DNA from: Telopea speciosissima
Taxonomy: Eukaryota; Streptophyta; Magnoliopsida; Proteales; Proteaceae
DNA length: 64,000 bases
Direction of reading: 5' to 3'
NCBI RefSeq assembly: GCF_018873765.1
Contig: NC_057925.1
Coordinates: forward strand, 6,893,568 to 6,957,567
This document shows, piece by piece, positions 1-11,500 of the stretch. The notes under the pieces are model-generated. The model ran no database searches, was not told where the DNA came from, and saw only the letters and a list, made by a program, of their open reading frames with translations. A program made the translations under genes and the position numbers. How positions within the stretch are numbered: position 1 is the first letter of the stretch; every line of letters begins with the position of its first letter.

Positions 1-6
1 GCAACC

Positions 7-1407
7 ATGATTTTGGAGGAAATCTTTAAACAGGTTAGAGAAGCCAAAAGTAGTGAGATAGAGACCAATTTTACACCACCCCAGTACAATTTTGCTCTCC
101 AACCCAACTATGGGCTTTCGAAATTTTTTGATTGGTCACATCCCCAGACTATCCATGTTATGGAAGGATGCCCTAATCTTTATGGGGGTAGCTATGGTGA
201 TGAGAATGTGAGTCCTCAATTTCAATACAATTCTTTTGGCACTTACAATCAGGGGTGGAGTGATCATCCCTATTTCTCGTGGGATCAATGGAATAACCAA
301 GCTGGACCACCCAATTTCCAATATCATGGTCAGTTTGGTCCTCCAATGCCCAACCCTCCATCGAATCTCAATGGGCTACCTCTCCTTGAACAATACCACC
401 AACCCCCTGAATTTTAAAACATGGGTGAGGAGGCCAGACTGAATGAGCTTGAGAAATATATAGACCTTCTCACAACAAGCCAAAATACCATGGAGAAGCA
501 ACTCTCTCAACTGATAAACATGGTGCAAGGGGAGGAAACTGGTACATTACCTAGTCAGCCTGAACCGCCCCATCCCCAGTTTAATGATATTGAAAGTCCA
601 CCATCCCAGTTTGAGGTTAATGAGAGTCATTCCCAAAAAGCTACTTTTCATGATGATTTATTTGTTGAGATTGAGTCTCCTCAGGATATTAGTGAAGCGA
701 GATTTGATGAGCTATCTGGGGAAGTCCAATTTTTTCCTGAAATTTCTGATTTTAGTAAGCCTAGTGTTTTTATTGATTTAGAATCAGATTTTCATGATAA
801 CATAGAAACGCAGGAAATTCGATCTCCCCCTCTCTCTTTGGAAAACTTAGATAATTGTCATTTTGAGGATTCCATTGTCTCACATGTTGATTTGTCCAAA
901 CCTCCTAGGTTTGACTATTTTATTGAGGAGGACAATGTTAGTCATAATGCCTTTCAAGCATATTTCCATGATCCTTATTTAGCAAACCAAGTTCTGCAAA
1001 GAGCGGATAGTTTTATTGCTAGGATTGATTTGAGTAAACCTCCCATTTTTTATGGTTATTTTGATGAGGTTATTCATAATCCTTTTTATGCTTATTGTGA
1101 TCCATTCTTAGTTGGTTTTTACGATAATGACATGTGTTCTACATTGCAAACAGGAGAGAAGGGACGGATTTATGGCCTGAGTTTTAGTGCCTTCATTTTC
1201 CACTGTCCCATGAGGACAGATTTTTCTATCGGATATTTCTCAGTTGTGCTTAATTTCTATATTATTTATCGTTTTACTAAAATTCATGGTCGAGTGTTTT
1301 CTGGGTCTGAAGCTATTTCTCTATTTACTGGCCATGAATTGAGATTTCTGTTGTTGCCCCTAGTACTTTTTGTAGAGCCCATGACTCTTCATGACCCTCT
1401 TTTTTGA
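7..1407 (+). pseudogene. Retrotransposon gag-like / spacer frame, split by one in-frame stop
   Basis: Two frames (7-417 and 421-1407) lie in the same phase, separated by a TAA at 415-417. The first part is rich in Q, N, P, Y and F. The second starts with a coiled-coil-like stretch (LNELEKYIDLL... MEKQLSQLINMV) typical of the region after gag in plant Ty3/gypsy elements. An LSKP-type motif followed by F/Y-rich residues recurs three times (SKPSVF, LSKPPRFDYF, LSKPPIFYGYF), which suggests internal duplication. No enzymatic motif is seen. The assignment rests on position before the polypurine tract and LTR and on composition, not on a diagnostic domain. Confidence 0.5.
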
Positions 1408-1884
1408 TTATATCTGGTAAGCACCTTCATCTCCTCCCTTGTCCTTATTATTTCTTTTATGCATGCATTGAGGACACTGCATGAATTAAGTGTGGGGGGG
1501 ATGTTAGGCTTAATTGGTGAATTTTGATTGTGGCAATAGTTTGGTTTTGTGCATATGTCTCTTTGATTGCAAAACGAGAGAGAGAGAGAGAATTAGGTGT
1601 CCTAGCATGCGAAATAATAAAAAATCCCTTTTCAAGGACGGTAGTTGGTTTGTATCCGGTGATGGGGATTGAGTTTGAAAATATGAGAGTTATTTCATTT
1701 GATGGCTAGATTCCTCTATGTGTTTTATGGACCCTTTGATCTTTTGGCTAGTAGTTGAGACCAATTTGTTTGTGGCAAGGCAAGGCATGAAAGTGGAAGT
1801 GAATTCAAAAAAAAAAAAAAAAAAAAAAGAAAAAGAAAAAGAAAAAGAAAAAAAAACAAGGAACAGAAAAGAAAGTGGAATTCC

Positions 1885-2163
1885 TTGGGACTAGACAGGG
1901 CACTGTGCCTCATGAAGCAGGGTGACTTGATCGAAATTCCTTGGAAGGAAACTCAAAAAACTCTTGCATCAATGTCTCAATGCCTTATGGATATATGCAA
2001 AAAGCGAAGCTACCAAGTATTTGAGTGTCTGGTGTATGCTCCACCATGTCATTCAGAGAACAATAGTGGAGTAGAAATAGAGTTTGTGGGTGAGAAAGAA
2101 AAAACTTTTGCCTTAATGCCTGAAAAAAATAAGAAAGTATGGTCAACAATACTCAATGCCTAA
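1885..2163 (+). other. Unrecognised 92-residue open frame inside the gypsy element
   Basis: This open frame lies between the A-rich stretch at about 1809-1857 and the polypurine tract. The predicted peptide is hydrophilic with several cysteines and no domain I recognise. It could be a remnant of an accessory frame of the retroelement or a chance frame; I do not assign a function. Confidence 0.15.
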
Positions 2164-2582
2164 GTCTTTGGTTCCATCGATGCTATGGGGGGGTTTACTT
2201 GAAGGTGAGTAATGTTCAGAAAATATGAGGAGATCCCTTGAACTTGATGCATGCTTGTTACTTGAATTGATGTGGGGTGATAAAATTCAAGTGTGGGGGA
2301 ACCTTTGGCTCCTTGATCTTTAGTTGAACACCTTTTGGGATTATGTGTACTATCCTACTTATGCCATGATTAAAATTTGCTTCATTTATTTACAATTGAA
2401 TTTTGGGTGTATATTCACTACAAACACCTACGAGACACAACTCGTCCATTAGGGGTAACCTAGGGGTTTAAAGGTTTGTTGCACATGCTAAGTGCAACCG
2501 TGATTCCTATGAATGTGAGTTAGGATTTTCTGCATTCTAGGTTAGTTTTTGTTTTTGCTTTATTTGAGGACAAGTAACGTTC

Positions 2583-2598
2583 AAGTGTGGGGGAATCT
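2583..2598 (+). other. Polypurine tract of the gypsy element
   Basis: The purine-rich run with core gtgtgggggaa lies immediately before the TGATGAGC start of the LTR, where the plus-strand primer of an LTR retrotransposon is expected. Nearly identical motifs occur upstream near 1490-1503 and 2288-2300. Confidence 0.65.
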
Positions 2599-4387
2599 GA
2601 TGAGCACATTTATGTGTGAAATCTTAGGGCATAAAGCATACATTTTACCACATTGGACAGAGTTACTCGGTGCTTTCTTGTGCTTTTCAGGGTTTAGGTA
2701 AATTCTTGTGAAAATGAAGGAGATGATGCTAAGGAAATGTTTTTAAGCTATTTCGAGGTGTTAATGGCTTAGATGCGTAGCCCATCGAGTCAGTTTCGTA
2801 ACGGTTCAAACGACACTTGATTCCGAGTTGAAACGAAGAAGTTACGGCCGTTTTCGTAATGAAGCACGAAAATGGTCTATAGGGGTTTATTTGTAATTAT
2901 TGACAGTCGGCCGGGGACAAAGTGAAGCGAAAGTTCGGATTCTAGGGGCCTTAACGCAATAGCCAGAAATTATATTTCCTGTACCCGAAAGATTCCATTT
3001 GGAGGGCTCTAGACAGTTCAACTTCAACTTGAGATATCTTGGGCTCCCGAACTCCAAATTGGACAAAATTTGGGTCTATTTTGGGTGATTTTTCGCAAGG
3101 AACACAATGGTGAGGCCTATATAAGTACCCCATGCTCCACGTTTTCTGAAGGACAGAATGGGTATTTTATTTGTTCTTGAAAGAATCCTAGTCATCACCC
3201 TTACTCTCTCTCTCCTCCAACTTCTCAAAGGCACTTCTGGAATTCTACTTGGGATAGATTTATTTTGAAAGATATTCTCTCACCTATAGAAAATTGAAAA
3301 GTCAAAGATGCTTTGATTTTATTGCTTGGAGAAGATATCTACAAAGAAAAGGAAGCACTTGTTAGAATTGGAAGTTTACTTTTCTAGAAATAGAAGGTCC
3401 ATGTAAACAATTTTCTCTTCTTCTTCTTTCTATTTTTTTTCTTTTTTTCTTAGGATTCAAGGCATTGTAAAAGAGCAAGGAGAAGAGAATATTTTCTTTT
3501 CTTAGGGAATATTTCTCCTACACTTCCCTCTTCTTTCTTCTCCTCTCTTCCCCCTATAAATACCCCTTGCCCTTTGGGTTGTAAGAAGTTAGTTTTTTAG
3601 TTCAGTTTTTAGTTAGTTTCTAGTTCAATTTTAATTCAGTTTTTAGTGTAATTTTTAGTTCATTTACTTAGTAAAATTTCTTTTCTTCTTTTCCTTCTAA
3701 GTTGTGATTTTTGGCTTTTCTAAGTTCTAGTTTGCTTTTTGATTTTCATTTAATGGTTGTAATAGGTTTAGTTTATGCTTTAATTTCAATTTAAGTCTTC
3801 AATTGGGTTGTAATTTCTTAATTCTAGTTTAGGTTTTAACCCTTCTAGTCTAAGTTCTTAAGTTGATGACAAGACTTGAAGATTTAGAAGAGGAGGCCAA
3901 GGTAAGTTTATGAAGTATTCAAGCTTTTCAGTTACATTCATGCAAGCACATCTAGGTTTTACTATCTAAACTCTCAATCTCATTCTCCTTCTCCTCTATC
4001 TCTCTCTATCTTCTTCTTCTTCTCCCTCTATTTCTTTTATTTTTTTTTATATGGTTGTGGTATGTAGATACATTTTTATTCCTTTATTTCTTTTTATGTG
4101 ATTATGAAGTGTGGCTGCGTTTTTGTTATTCCTTCCAATATACGTTAGTTTGATAGGTTAGATGCTCATGTGTTAGGACGCCAACTTAATCCCTTAATTT
4201 TATTAGATGCTTATGAGTTAGGATGCATTAATTTTCATTAGTTTCATTAGTTTAATTTAACACTTTAATTTGGTTCACTTTGCATTACTTTTATGTTAGT
4301 TAAATAGAGTGGCGTATATCTCCTCGTGTTCGACCCGTAGCTACGATTGACCCATACACTTGCGGTATAATTTTTCCAGCCATATCA
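2599..4387 (+). repeat. 3' LTR of the gypsy element (~1.79 kb)
   Basis: The segment begins TGAT directly after the polypurine tract and ends ATCA, giving matching short inverted ends. Close to the 3' end is the 'cgacccgtagctacgattg' / 'acacttgcggta' pattern common to Tat/Athila-type LTRs. It carries TATA-like boxes (3118-3125 and 3555-3562) consistent with an LTR promoter. The right end abuts the RNase H region of a minus-strand copia element, so the gypsy element inserted into the copia element. The partner LTR is outside the window, so the TSD cannot be checked. Confidence 0.7.
3555..3562 (+). promoter_or_regulatory. TATA box candidate in the gypsy LTR
   Basis: TATAAATA is flanked by a pyrimidine-rich upstream stretch inside the LTR. 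A second candidate, TATATAAG, is at 3118-3125. Which one drives transcription cannot be told from the sequence. Confidence 0.35.
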
Positions 4388-7300
4388 ATTCTACAGAAGC
4401 ATCCACAAGGGCCTTATACTCGGACTCAGTAGAGCTACGGGCCACAGTTTTCTGCTTGCAAGAATTCCAAGAAATCAAGTTTGGGCCAAAAAAGATTGCA
4501 TATGCACCCGTAGACCGCCTGTCGGATCCAGAACCGGCCCAATCGACATCAGAAAAGGCCTGTAGAGAATGTGTGGAGGATCCTTGAAGTAATAAGCCAT
4601 GATGCATAGTGCCCTTTAAATATCGGAGGATGAGCTTTACCATGGCCCAATGAGATTTCATGGGGGCGTGCATAAACTGACAGACCTGATTAACGGAGAA
4701 GGCCACATCTGGGCGGGTCAAGGTGACATACTAGAGTGCACCAACAATGGAACGGTATCGAGTAGGATCCTCCATAAGAGCACCCCCTGTGTCAGAAGGA
4801 GGGGAGGTGGACATAGGTGTAGAAATGGGCCGGCAATCTTGCATACCTGCTTGCTCGAGTAGATCCTTAATGTATCGGCTTTGACAGAGAATGACGCCCT
4901 TGGGCTGGGAAATAACCTCAATTCCCAAGAAAAAGTGAAGTGGGCCCAGATCTTTAATAGAGAACTCCGCAGCCAATTTAGAGAGCAAAGACATGATCTG
5001 ACTGGTGCTGTTGCTGGCCACAATTATGTCATCCACATAAATGAGTACAGATATCAGTAAGGAGCCCTTGCAAAAAATAAATAATGAAGGATCCGTGCGT
5101 GATGCAGTGAAGCCCAACTGAACTAAGAAGCATGTAAGCCTGTGAAACAACGCCCGGGGGGCCTGTTTGAGCCCATATAAAGAACGATGCAACCGACACA
5201 CATGATCAGGTTTAGAAGAATCTTCAAAGCCTGGCGGCTGGATCATATACACCTCCTTAGATAGAACACCATGCAGGAACGCGTTGTGAACATCTAACTG
5301 CCGAATCGCCCAACCCTGTGAAATTGCAATGGCCAAGATGGAATGGACAGTGGTGGGCTTGACCATAGGGCTGAATGTATCGGTATAATCTAGGCCCTCA
5401 AGTTGGTGGAAACCTTTGGCGATTAGGAGAGCCTTATAGTGCTCAAGTGAACCATCAACCTTGCTCTTTATCCTGTACACCCATTTGCACCCTACCAAAT
5501 TCATGCTGGGACTGCGGGGAACCAGAGACCATGTCCCATTTTTAACTAGTGCATTGAACTCCTCAGACATAGCAGCCCTCCACTCCAGAAATTTGCAAGC
5601 CTGAGAGTAACCAGTAGGCTCAATGGGAAGAGGGTCGACCATGGTAACCAGGGCACGTGGTGGTATAGGGTGAGTGGAGTTGTAGAGATCCACCAATGTG
5701 CGGATTCAGCCAGGAGGGGAGGGGGAGGGTGAGGGTGAGGGTGATGGGTTGGTAGAGGAGACTGTAGGGGAGGCATCGGTAATGGGGAGAGGCGTGGGTG
5801 GAGTGGATGGTGCCGGTGAAGGTGGAGGAGAAGGTGCAGGAGGGGGCTGCACAGGTGCGGTTATGGGTACCCGGGTGGGTAGGACACCCCAAGGAGCAGT
5901 TGGGGGAGTGGGTGGTGGTGAAGGGGAGCCCATCGAAGGAGATGCAAAGGGAAAAACCATCTCGTCGAACCAAAGGTGGAGAGCTATATACATCCGATGT
6001 GTGGATAGATCAAGACACCTGTAGCCCATGTGAGAAGGGTTGTAACCATGGAAGACACGGTTTGGATCGAAAATCCAATTTATGAGCATTATAGGGACGA
6101 AGGAGAGGGAAGCACAGACATCCAAAAACATGCAAGAAAGAGAAGTCAGGGCGCCTATGATGAATGAGCTGAAAAGGAGAGACCCGATGCGAGGCACGAG
6201 ATGGCATGCGATTGATGAGGTAAACCGCAGTATCAAAGGCAAAGTGCCAGTAATGAAGTGGAACTGAGGCATGAGCAAGGAGGGTATGGCCAGTCTCGAC
6301 AATGTGTTGATGGTGGCGTTCGACATAACCTTGTTGTTCATGTGTATGGGGACAGGAAAGAGGGTGAGAGATCCCAAGTTTGGCAAAGAAATGGGGAAGG
6401 GTTTGAAATTCACCACCCCAATCGGTCTGGACAGCCTTAATTTTCCTAGAAAATTGCCTTTCCACAAGTGCTTGGAAGGTCAAAAATGTATTAAAAACAT
6501 CAGATTTCTTGACTAAAGGAAAGAACCATATATAGTTGGTATTATCATCCACAAAAATGATAAAATATTTATGACCATTGGTAGAAAAATTTGGGGAGGG
6601 ACCCCATACATCACTGTGAACAAGATCTAAAGGAGAAAGACTGCGATTTTGTGTTTCTCGCAGGGACAGACGACTAGCCTTGCCGGACTGGCAAGATGGA
6701 CAAACAGACTGTAACCGTGTGGACTGACACGGCATCGTATATTCTTTAACCATAAACAGGAGAAGATTTTCATGGGGATGACCAAGGCAGTGGTGCCATC
6801 CATCAATGGTAGTACGTTCAGCAACAGAAACAGAAGGCGAGGAGGAATGTGGTGAAGGATTCAGTGTATATAGCCCGTCTTTACTCGGTCCGGAGAGCAG
6901 TATTTCCTTGGACACCCGATCCTTGACAAAAAAATGAGAAGGGTGAAATTCGAAATAGACATTAATATCAATGCAAAATTTTTGGACAGATAATAAAGAT
7001 TTAGTAATAGAGGGCACATGTAAAATATTGTGAAGAGACAAGTTGCGTGAAGGGGAATGAGAGGGTAGGAAAGAGTGACCAACATGTAATATAGGCAGCC
7101 CCTTACCATTGCCGACATGTAACTGATCCACGGCATTATAGCCATCAAAGGAGGAAAAAGCCTGGATGTCAGGAGCAACATGGTGGGTAGCACCCATGTC
7201 AGGGAACCAAGTCAGGGCCGTGGATGGGGGATAAGATGGGGTAGGTAGGAGAGGGGGATTCCGGTGTGGGGAGGGCGAGTTGGGGTATTGAAGTTGAGGA

Positions 7301-8181
7301 CGGTATGGTGCGGGGGAAGGGTAGGGGTGGTACGGTTGGGGGGGATATGGATTGGGAGGGAGATGTCTATAAAAGCACCTTTCAATTGTATGATTAGTTC
7401 TTTTGCAATGGTGACAAAACAGGTTACCGCCACGGCCATGGCCGCGACCACCATGGCCACCACAGGTACAACCACCATGACCTACAGGAGAAGTGGCATC
7501 TGAAGTAACAGTATTGGCCTGGGCAGCATTCACAGATGGTGGAGCAGTGGCAACAGCAGTCTCAGTCAGCTTTAATTTTTGGAAATCTTTCATGCTTTCA
7601 TGGCTCAATAAAATACCACTTAGTTCACCGTAAGAGGGAGGATCCCGTTGCGTGAGAAGAGAAGGCACAATATCTTGCAGATCTGAGTGAAGGGCGCGTA
7701 GGACATAGATGTTAAAATCAACAAAGGAAAGGGGTTTCCCGGCTGCAGCCAATTCATCGGCCAGCAGCTTTGCATGTTGGAGATAGATGGACATTGATTC
7801 ATTAGGAAGCTGCTATAAATTCTACAGACTCATATTAAGTGACATCAAACGGGTGGAAGAAGTGGACCCAAAGGCTTCATGTAACGTGGTCCAAATAGCG
7901 TGGCTAGTATCCTTGTCAAGGACCAGCGATAAAACACTCTCAGAGAGGGAAGAGAGCAATAAACTCACGATTGTGGAATCCTGCTGTTGCCAAGAAGATG
8001 AATCCACAGGAGCAGAGGGTCAGACCTTGGTGCCATCAACATAAGAATATAAGTTCTGGCCTTTCAAGTACGCAGTCAATTGCTTGCGCCATAGAAGATA
8101 ATTTGTGGAGGTGAGTTTAAGGGAGACAAAGTGGTGAGCACCCGAAGGGAATGGTGCAACAATGGAAGAAGAATCACCCAT
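4388..8181 (-). pseudogene. Ty1/copia gag-pol polyprotein, degenerate and 3'-truncated
   Basis: Read on the minus strand, gag starts at 8181. Then come a zinc knuckle CHHCKRTNHTIERC (about 7410), a protease-like DMGATHH (usual DSGA altered), a GAG-pre-integrase HHCLGHPHENL, an integrase core (HSDVWG, QTDWGGEF, GYVERHH), a proline-rich linker, reverse transcriptase with YVDDIIVAS (about 5030), and RNase H with SSTESEYKAL (about 4410). The frame is broken by TGA 8020-8022, TAG 7822-7824 and 7813-7815, a frameshift near 6055, TGA 5706-5708 and TAG 4731-4733. The RNase H end is cut by the gypsy LTR. The element is inactive. Confidence 0.93.
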
Positions 8182-8245
8182 GGCAGTGGACTAGGGCGAC
8201 CAAGAGAGAGACCAGGATCGGTAAAGGAGGAGAGGTGTTAGCCAA

Positions 8246-8260
8246 GAGCGGCTGATACCA
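8246..8260 (-). other. tRNA-iMet-type primer binding site of the copia element
   Basis: On the minus strand, TGGTATCAGCCGCTC follows the LTR end and matches the usual plant copia primer binding site TGGTATCAGAGC over its first nine bases. It lies 65 bases before the gag ATG. Confidence 0.75.
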
Positions 8261-8550
8261 TGTCAGACAAAAGAATTCGTTCCTTGAATTGATTGTAGTC
8301 TCAAAGAGACAATATATACAATAGAGATATACAAAGGTCATAGAGCCCTAGTCCGATACAGTTTCTATACAAGATGGAGATTATGTGGGATTCTATATTT
8401 TATGTGATTACAAGAGATAAGGTTGCCTTGGTTAAGAGATTGTGTTTCAATAGGAAACTCAATCACAAAACCGTGAAGAGAGGAGAATATATCTCAATAA
8501 CGGTAAAGCTGAACTTCCCAACTCCGATTGTGACTCGGCCTGAGACTTAG
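8261..8550 (-). repeat. 5' LTR of the copia element (outer boundary approximate)
   Basis: On the minus strand this LTR ends ...TCTGACA just before the primer binding site. It contains a TATATATTG box and the 'ctctttgagactacaatc' region typical of the R/U5 part of Tork-like copia LTRs. The outer end cannot be fixed because the other LTR is missing; it lies near 8545-8560 where LINE sequence begins. Confidence 0.65.
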
Positions 8551-11500
8551 TTGGGGAACCACGATGGAGGACGATCTCTCAAAAAAAGGAAGCTTGAAAC
8601 TCCACCCATTCCTCCCTCTCTTGCAGTTGGATTCTCCAATTTCAAATCAACTTTGGAACACAGCATCATTAACTCTACTGATCCTGCCTTCTTCATCTCT
8701 ATGGTTAAAGACTGGGTTAATGATATCAGCCTTGATCTCGGAGTTCCTTGGATTTCAACTCGGATGATGGCATAGCCCTCATTTTAGAACCTAGAATAAC
8801 AGTGGATCCAAGCTCACTTAATCTGGTATCTCTCTACACCCTATACCAGAACTTTTTTAACTATTTCACTGTCTTCTTCATTTTAATTCTGAGCTTCGTA
8901 CTTTGCACTTGGGATCTAAATCGTAGAGCACTTCTAAGAACTTTCACTCCCCGCCGTGGTTATCATTTCTGTATGTCTGCTGCTATCTTCCTTTTATTTA
9001 TAATGTTGTTTTTATCTTGGAACACTCATGGATTTAATAACTCTTTCACACACAAATGCTTAGCTTTTCATATTTCCAAATTGAAACCTGATGTTATCTT
9101 CTTGTGTGAAACTAAATGTCCTGATCATGCAAATATTAAGCTTAAGCACCCTCTCTCATCTTACAACTTTGTGTGCTTTTCAAATAGCTTAGGCTCTCAT
9201 GGAAAGAAAGGAGGACTTTGGGTGTTAACCAACCCAGACTTACATATTTTGGAACACTATGCATAGGAAAACTTCATTGGCATTAAAATCAAGGATGGGG
9301 ATTCCAATATTTCATGGTTAATTTGCTTGTATGCTCCACCTCACTTACCTGAGAGAACTTGTTTCTGGAAAAAAATTTCGGACTTTTTATGTCAACTGGA
9401 TGAGGCTTTCTATGTCCTCGGAGATTTCAATGAAATCCTTTGTAGCCAAGAAAAATTGGGTGGCGCCTTATTCCAACCTACCACGGCTACTCTACTTCTA
9501 AAGGAAATAATTCTGTCCTACTTTCTAGAAGATGTATCTCTATGTGGTTCTAGGTTTACCTGGTCAAACAAACAAAAGCCACCCAATCTCATTAAAGAAT
9601 GTCTAGATTGAGCCATGGCATCCCCATCCTGGAACTCTCTCTACCCCCTTGCCCATCTCACCAAACTCTCCCCCTAGGATCTGACCATAATCCAATTCTT
9701 CTCCCAACCTCTAGATCCCAAAAAAGCTACAAAAAACTCTTTCATTTTCAGGAAGCTTGGATACACCACCCGGATTTTCTGACCTTTTGCACATCCTCAT
9801 GGAACTCAAATTCCCATAGCAATATGGCTTCCAAACTGGTTTCTCTATCCAATGCCTTGAAAATATGGAACAAAAATACCTTTGGTCATGTAAACCACCT
9901 AAAAAACATCATGTTCACCAATTACCTCTCCTATTCTGATTCCATGGCCCCTGATCATGAACTCCTCTAATCCATCAACAGGAAAATGAGTTGGATCTTT
10001 GATGCCGAGGAAGCTTTCTGGCTTTAAAAATCAAGACACCTATACATCAGGGATGGAGATAGAAACACTAGATTTTATCATTCGGTTGCGAAGACTAATC
10101 TAAGAAAAAGAAGAATTGATTTCATCTGGGATGAAAAGGGAAAGAAGATTGATGATCCTCTACAGATGGCCCTTGTTTTTGCTAGACATCTTAAGTCTGT
10201 TTTCACCACCTCCAACCCCTTGGACGCTAGTTTTGTTGAATGTTTATTTCCTTCCATCTTCCCCCCTGGGGAAATTCCTTTTCTTTGTAATCCCCCTACC
10301 AGTTCTGAAATAAAAAAAGGTGGTGTTTTCCCTAGGGCCCTTAAATGCACCTGGTTTTGATGGATTTTAAGCTATTTTTTTTCAAAAAATTTGGCCCCTT
10401 GTTCATCAGGACTTGATGGCTCTAGCCTTGCAGTTCTTCGAAAGTGGGTATCTCCCCCCAGGACTTAACCATACCCTGATTTGTTTGATCCCCAAAAATG
10501 AGAATGCCTCCAAGGTAGGTGAGTTTAGACCTATTAGTCTTTGTAATGTAACCTACAAAATTCTTTCTAAATTGGTGGCAAATAGACTCAAATGTAAATT
10601 ATATTCTTTTATCTCCCCTTTCCAGGCAGCTTTTATTCTAGGCCGACAAATCACTGACAACATTATTATGGCTCAAGAAATTTTCCACTTCCTTAATCAC
10701 ACCAGGGGCAAAACAGGCTTTGTGGCAATCAAAATTGATATGTCCAAAGCATATGACAAGGTAGAATGGAACCTGATTAACTCCATTTTCAAATTTCTAG
10801 GTTTTGGTGAAAAATGGGGCACTTTAATTTGGTCTCTTATTTCAACCACATCTTTCTCAATCAAGTTGGATGGCAGTCCGTTTGACCACTTTCAAGCTTC
10901 CAGGGGAATCCGGCAGGGTTGTCCCCTGAGTCCATACCTTTTCATTGTGGCAATGGAAGTCCTTTCCAGGCTTTTCTTGACTTACCGAGATCTAAATATG
11001 TTTCAAAGAATTAAGATTTCTAGGACTGCCCTTGAAATCTCCCACCTTCTTTTTGCAGATGACATTTTCATTTTTTGTCGTGCTACCCCTGATGACATTT
11101 TGACTATTAAGGCTATTCTCGATCTCTTCTCTGACCTTTCTAGACAGGAAATAAATCTGAATAAAAGTGGCATTCATTTTAGTAGGAACGTTGCCGCTAT
11201 CAATAAGACATCACTTTGTTCCTTATTAGGCATAAAGGAAATGCCCAAAGATTCAATATACCTGGGTACTAACCTGTTTCACTGCAGATCAAAAGTTAAG
11301 GAACTTGACAACATTGTGGTGCGAATGCAGAGAAAATTATCTTCTTGGAAATCAAAGTTTTTGTCATTTGCTGGTCAGAATGTGCTAATCCAGTCTGTTC
11401 TGGCTTCTACCCCAGCTTATCTGATGCAGTGTTTCAATTTTCCCCTCAAAGTTTGTGAAACCATTGATTCCCTCTGCCTCAATTTCTGGCTGGGCAACAC

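Larger units (their letters stand above)
1..2598 (+). mobile_element. Ty3/gypsy-type LTR retrotransposon, internal region (3' part)
   Basis: This stretch runs directly into a polypurine tract and an LTR, so it is the 3' end of the internal region of an LTR retrotransposon whose 5' end lies outside the window. It holds a gag-like frame (7-1407) followed by about 1.2 kb without recognisable coding capacity. No protease, reverse transcriptase or integrase motifs are visible between the gag-like frame and the LTR. The repeated 'gtgtggggg' purine motifs and the LTR end resemble Tat/Athila-type elements; that lineage is inferred. It may be a non-autonomous derivative or an internally deleted copy. 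Confidence 0.7.

Noticed and set aside
5698..6024. Gly/Glu-rich plus-strand open frame
   Set aside because: It is the antisense of the proline-rich linker of the copia polyprotein.
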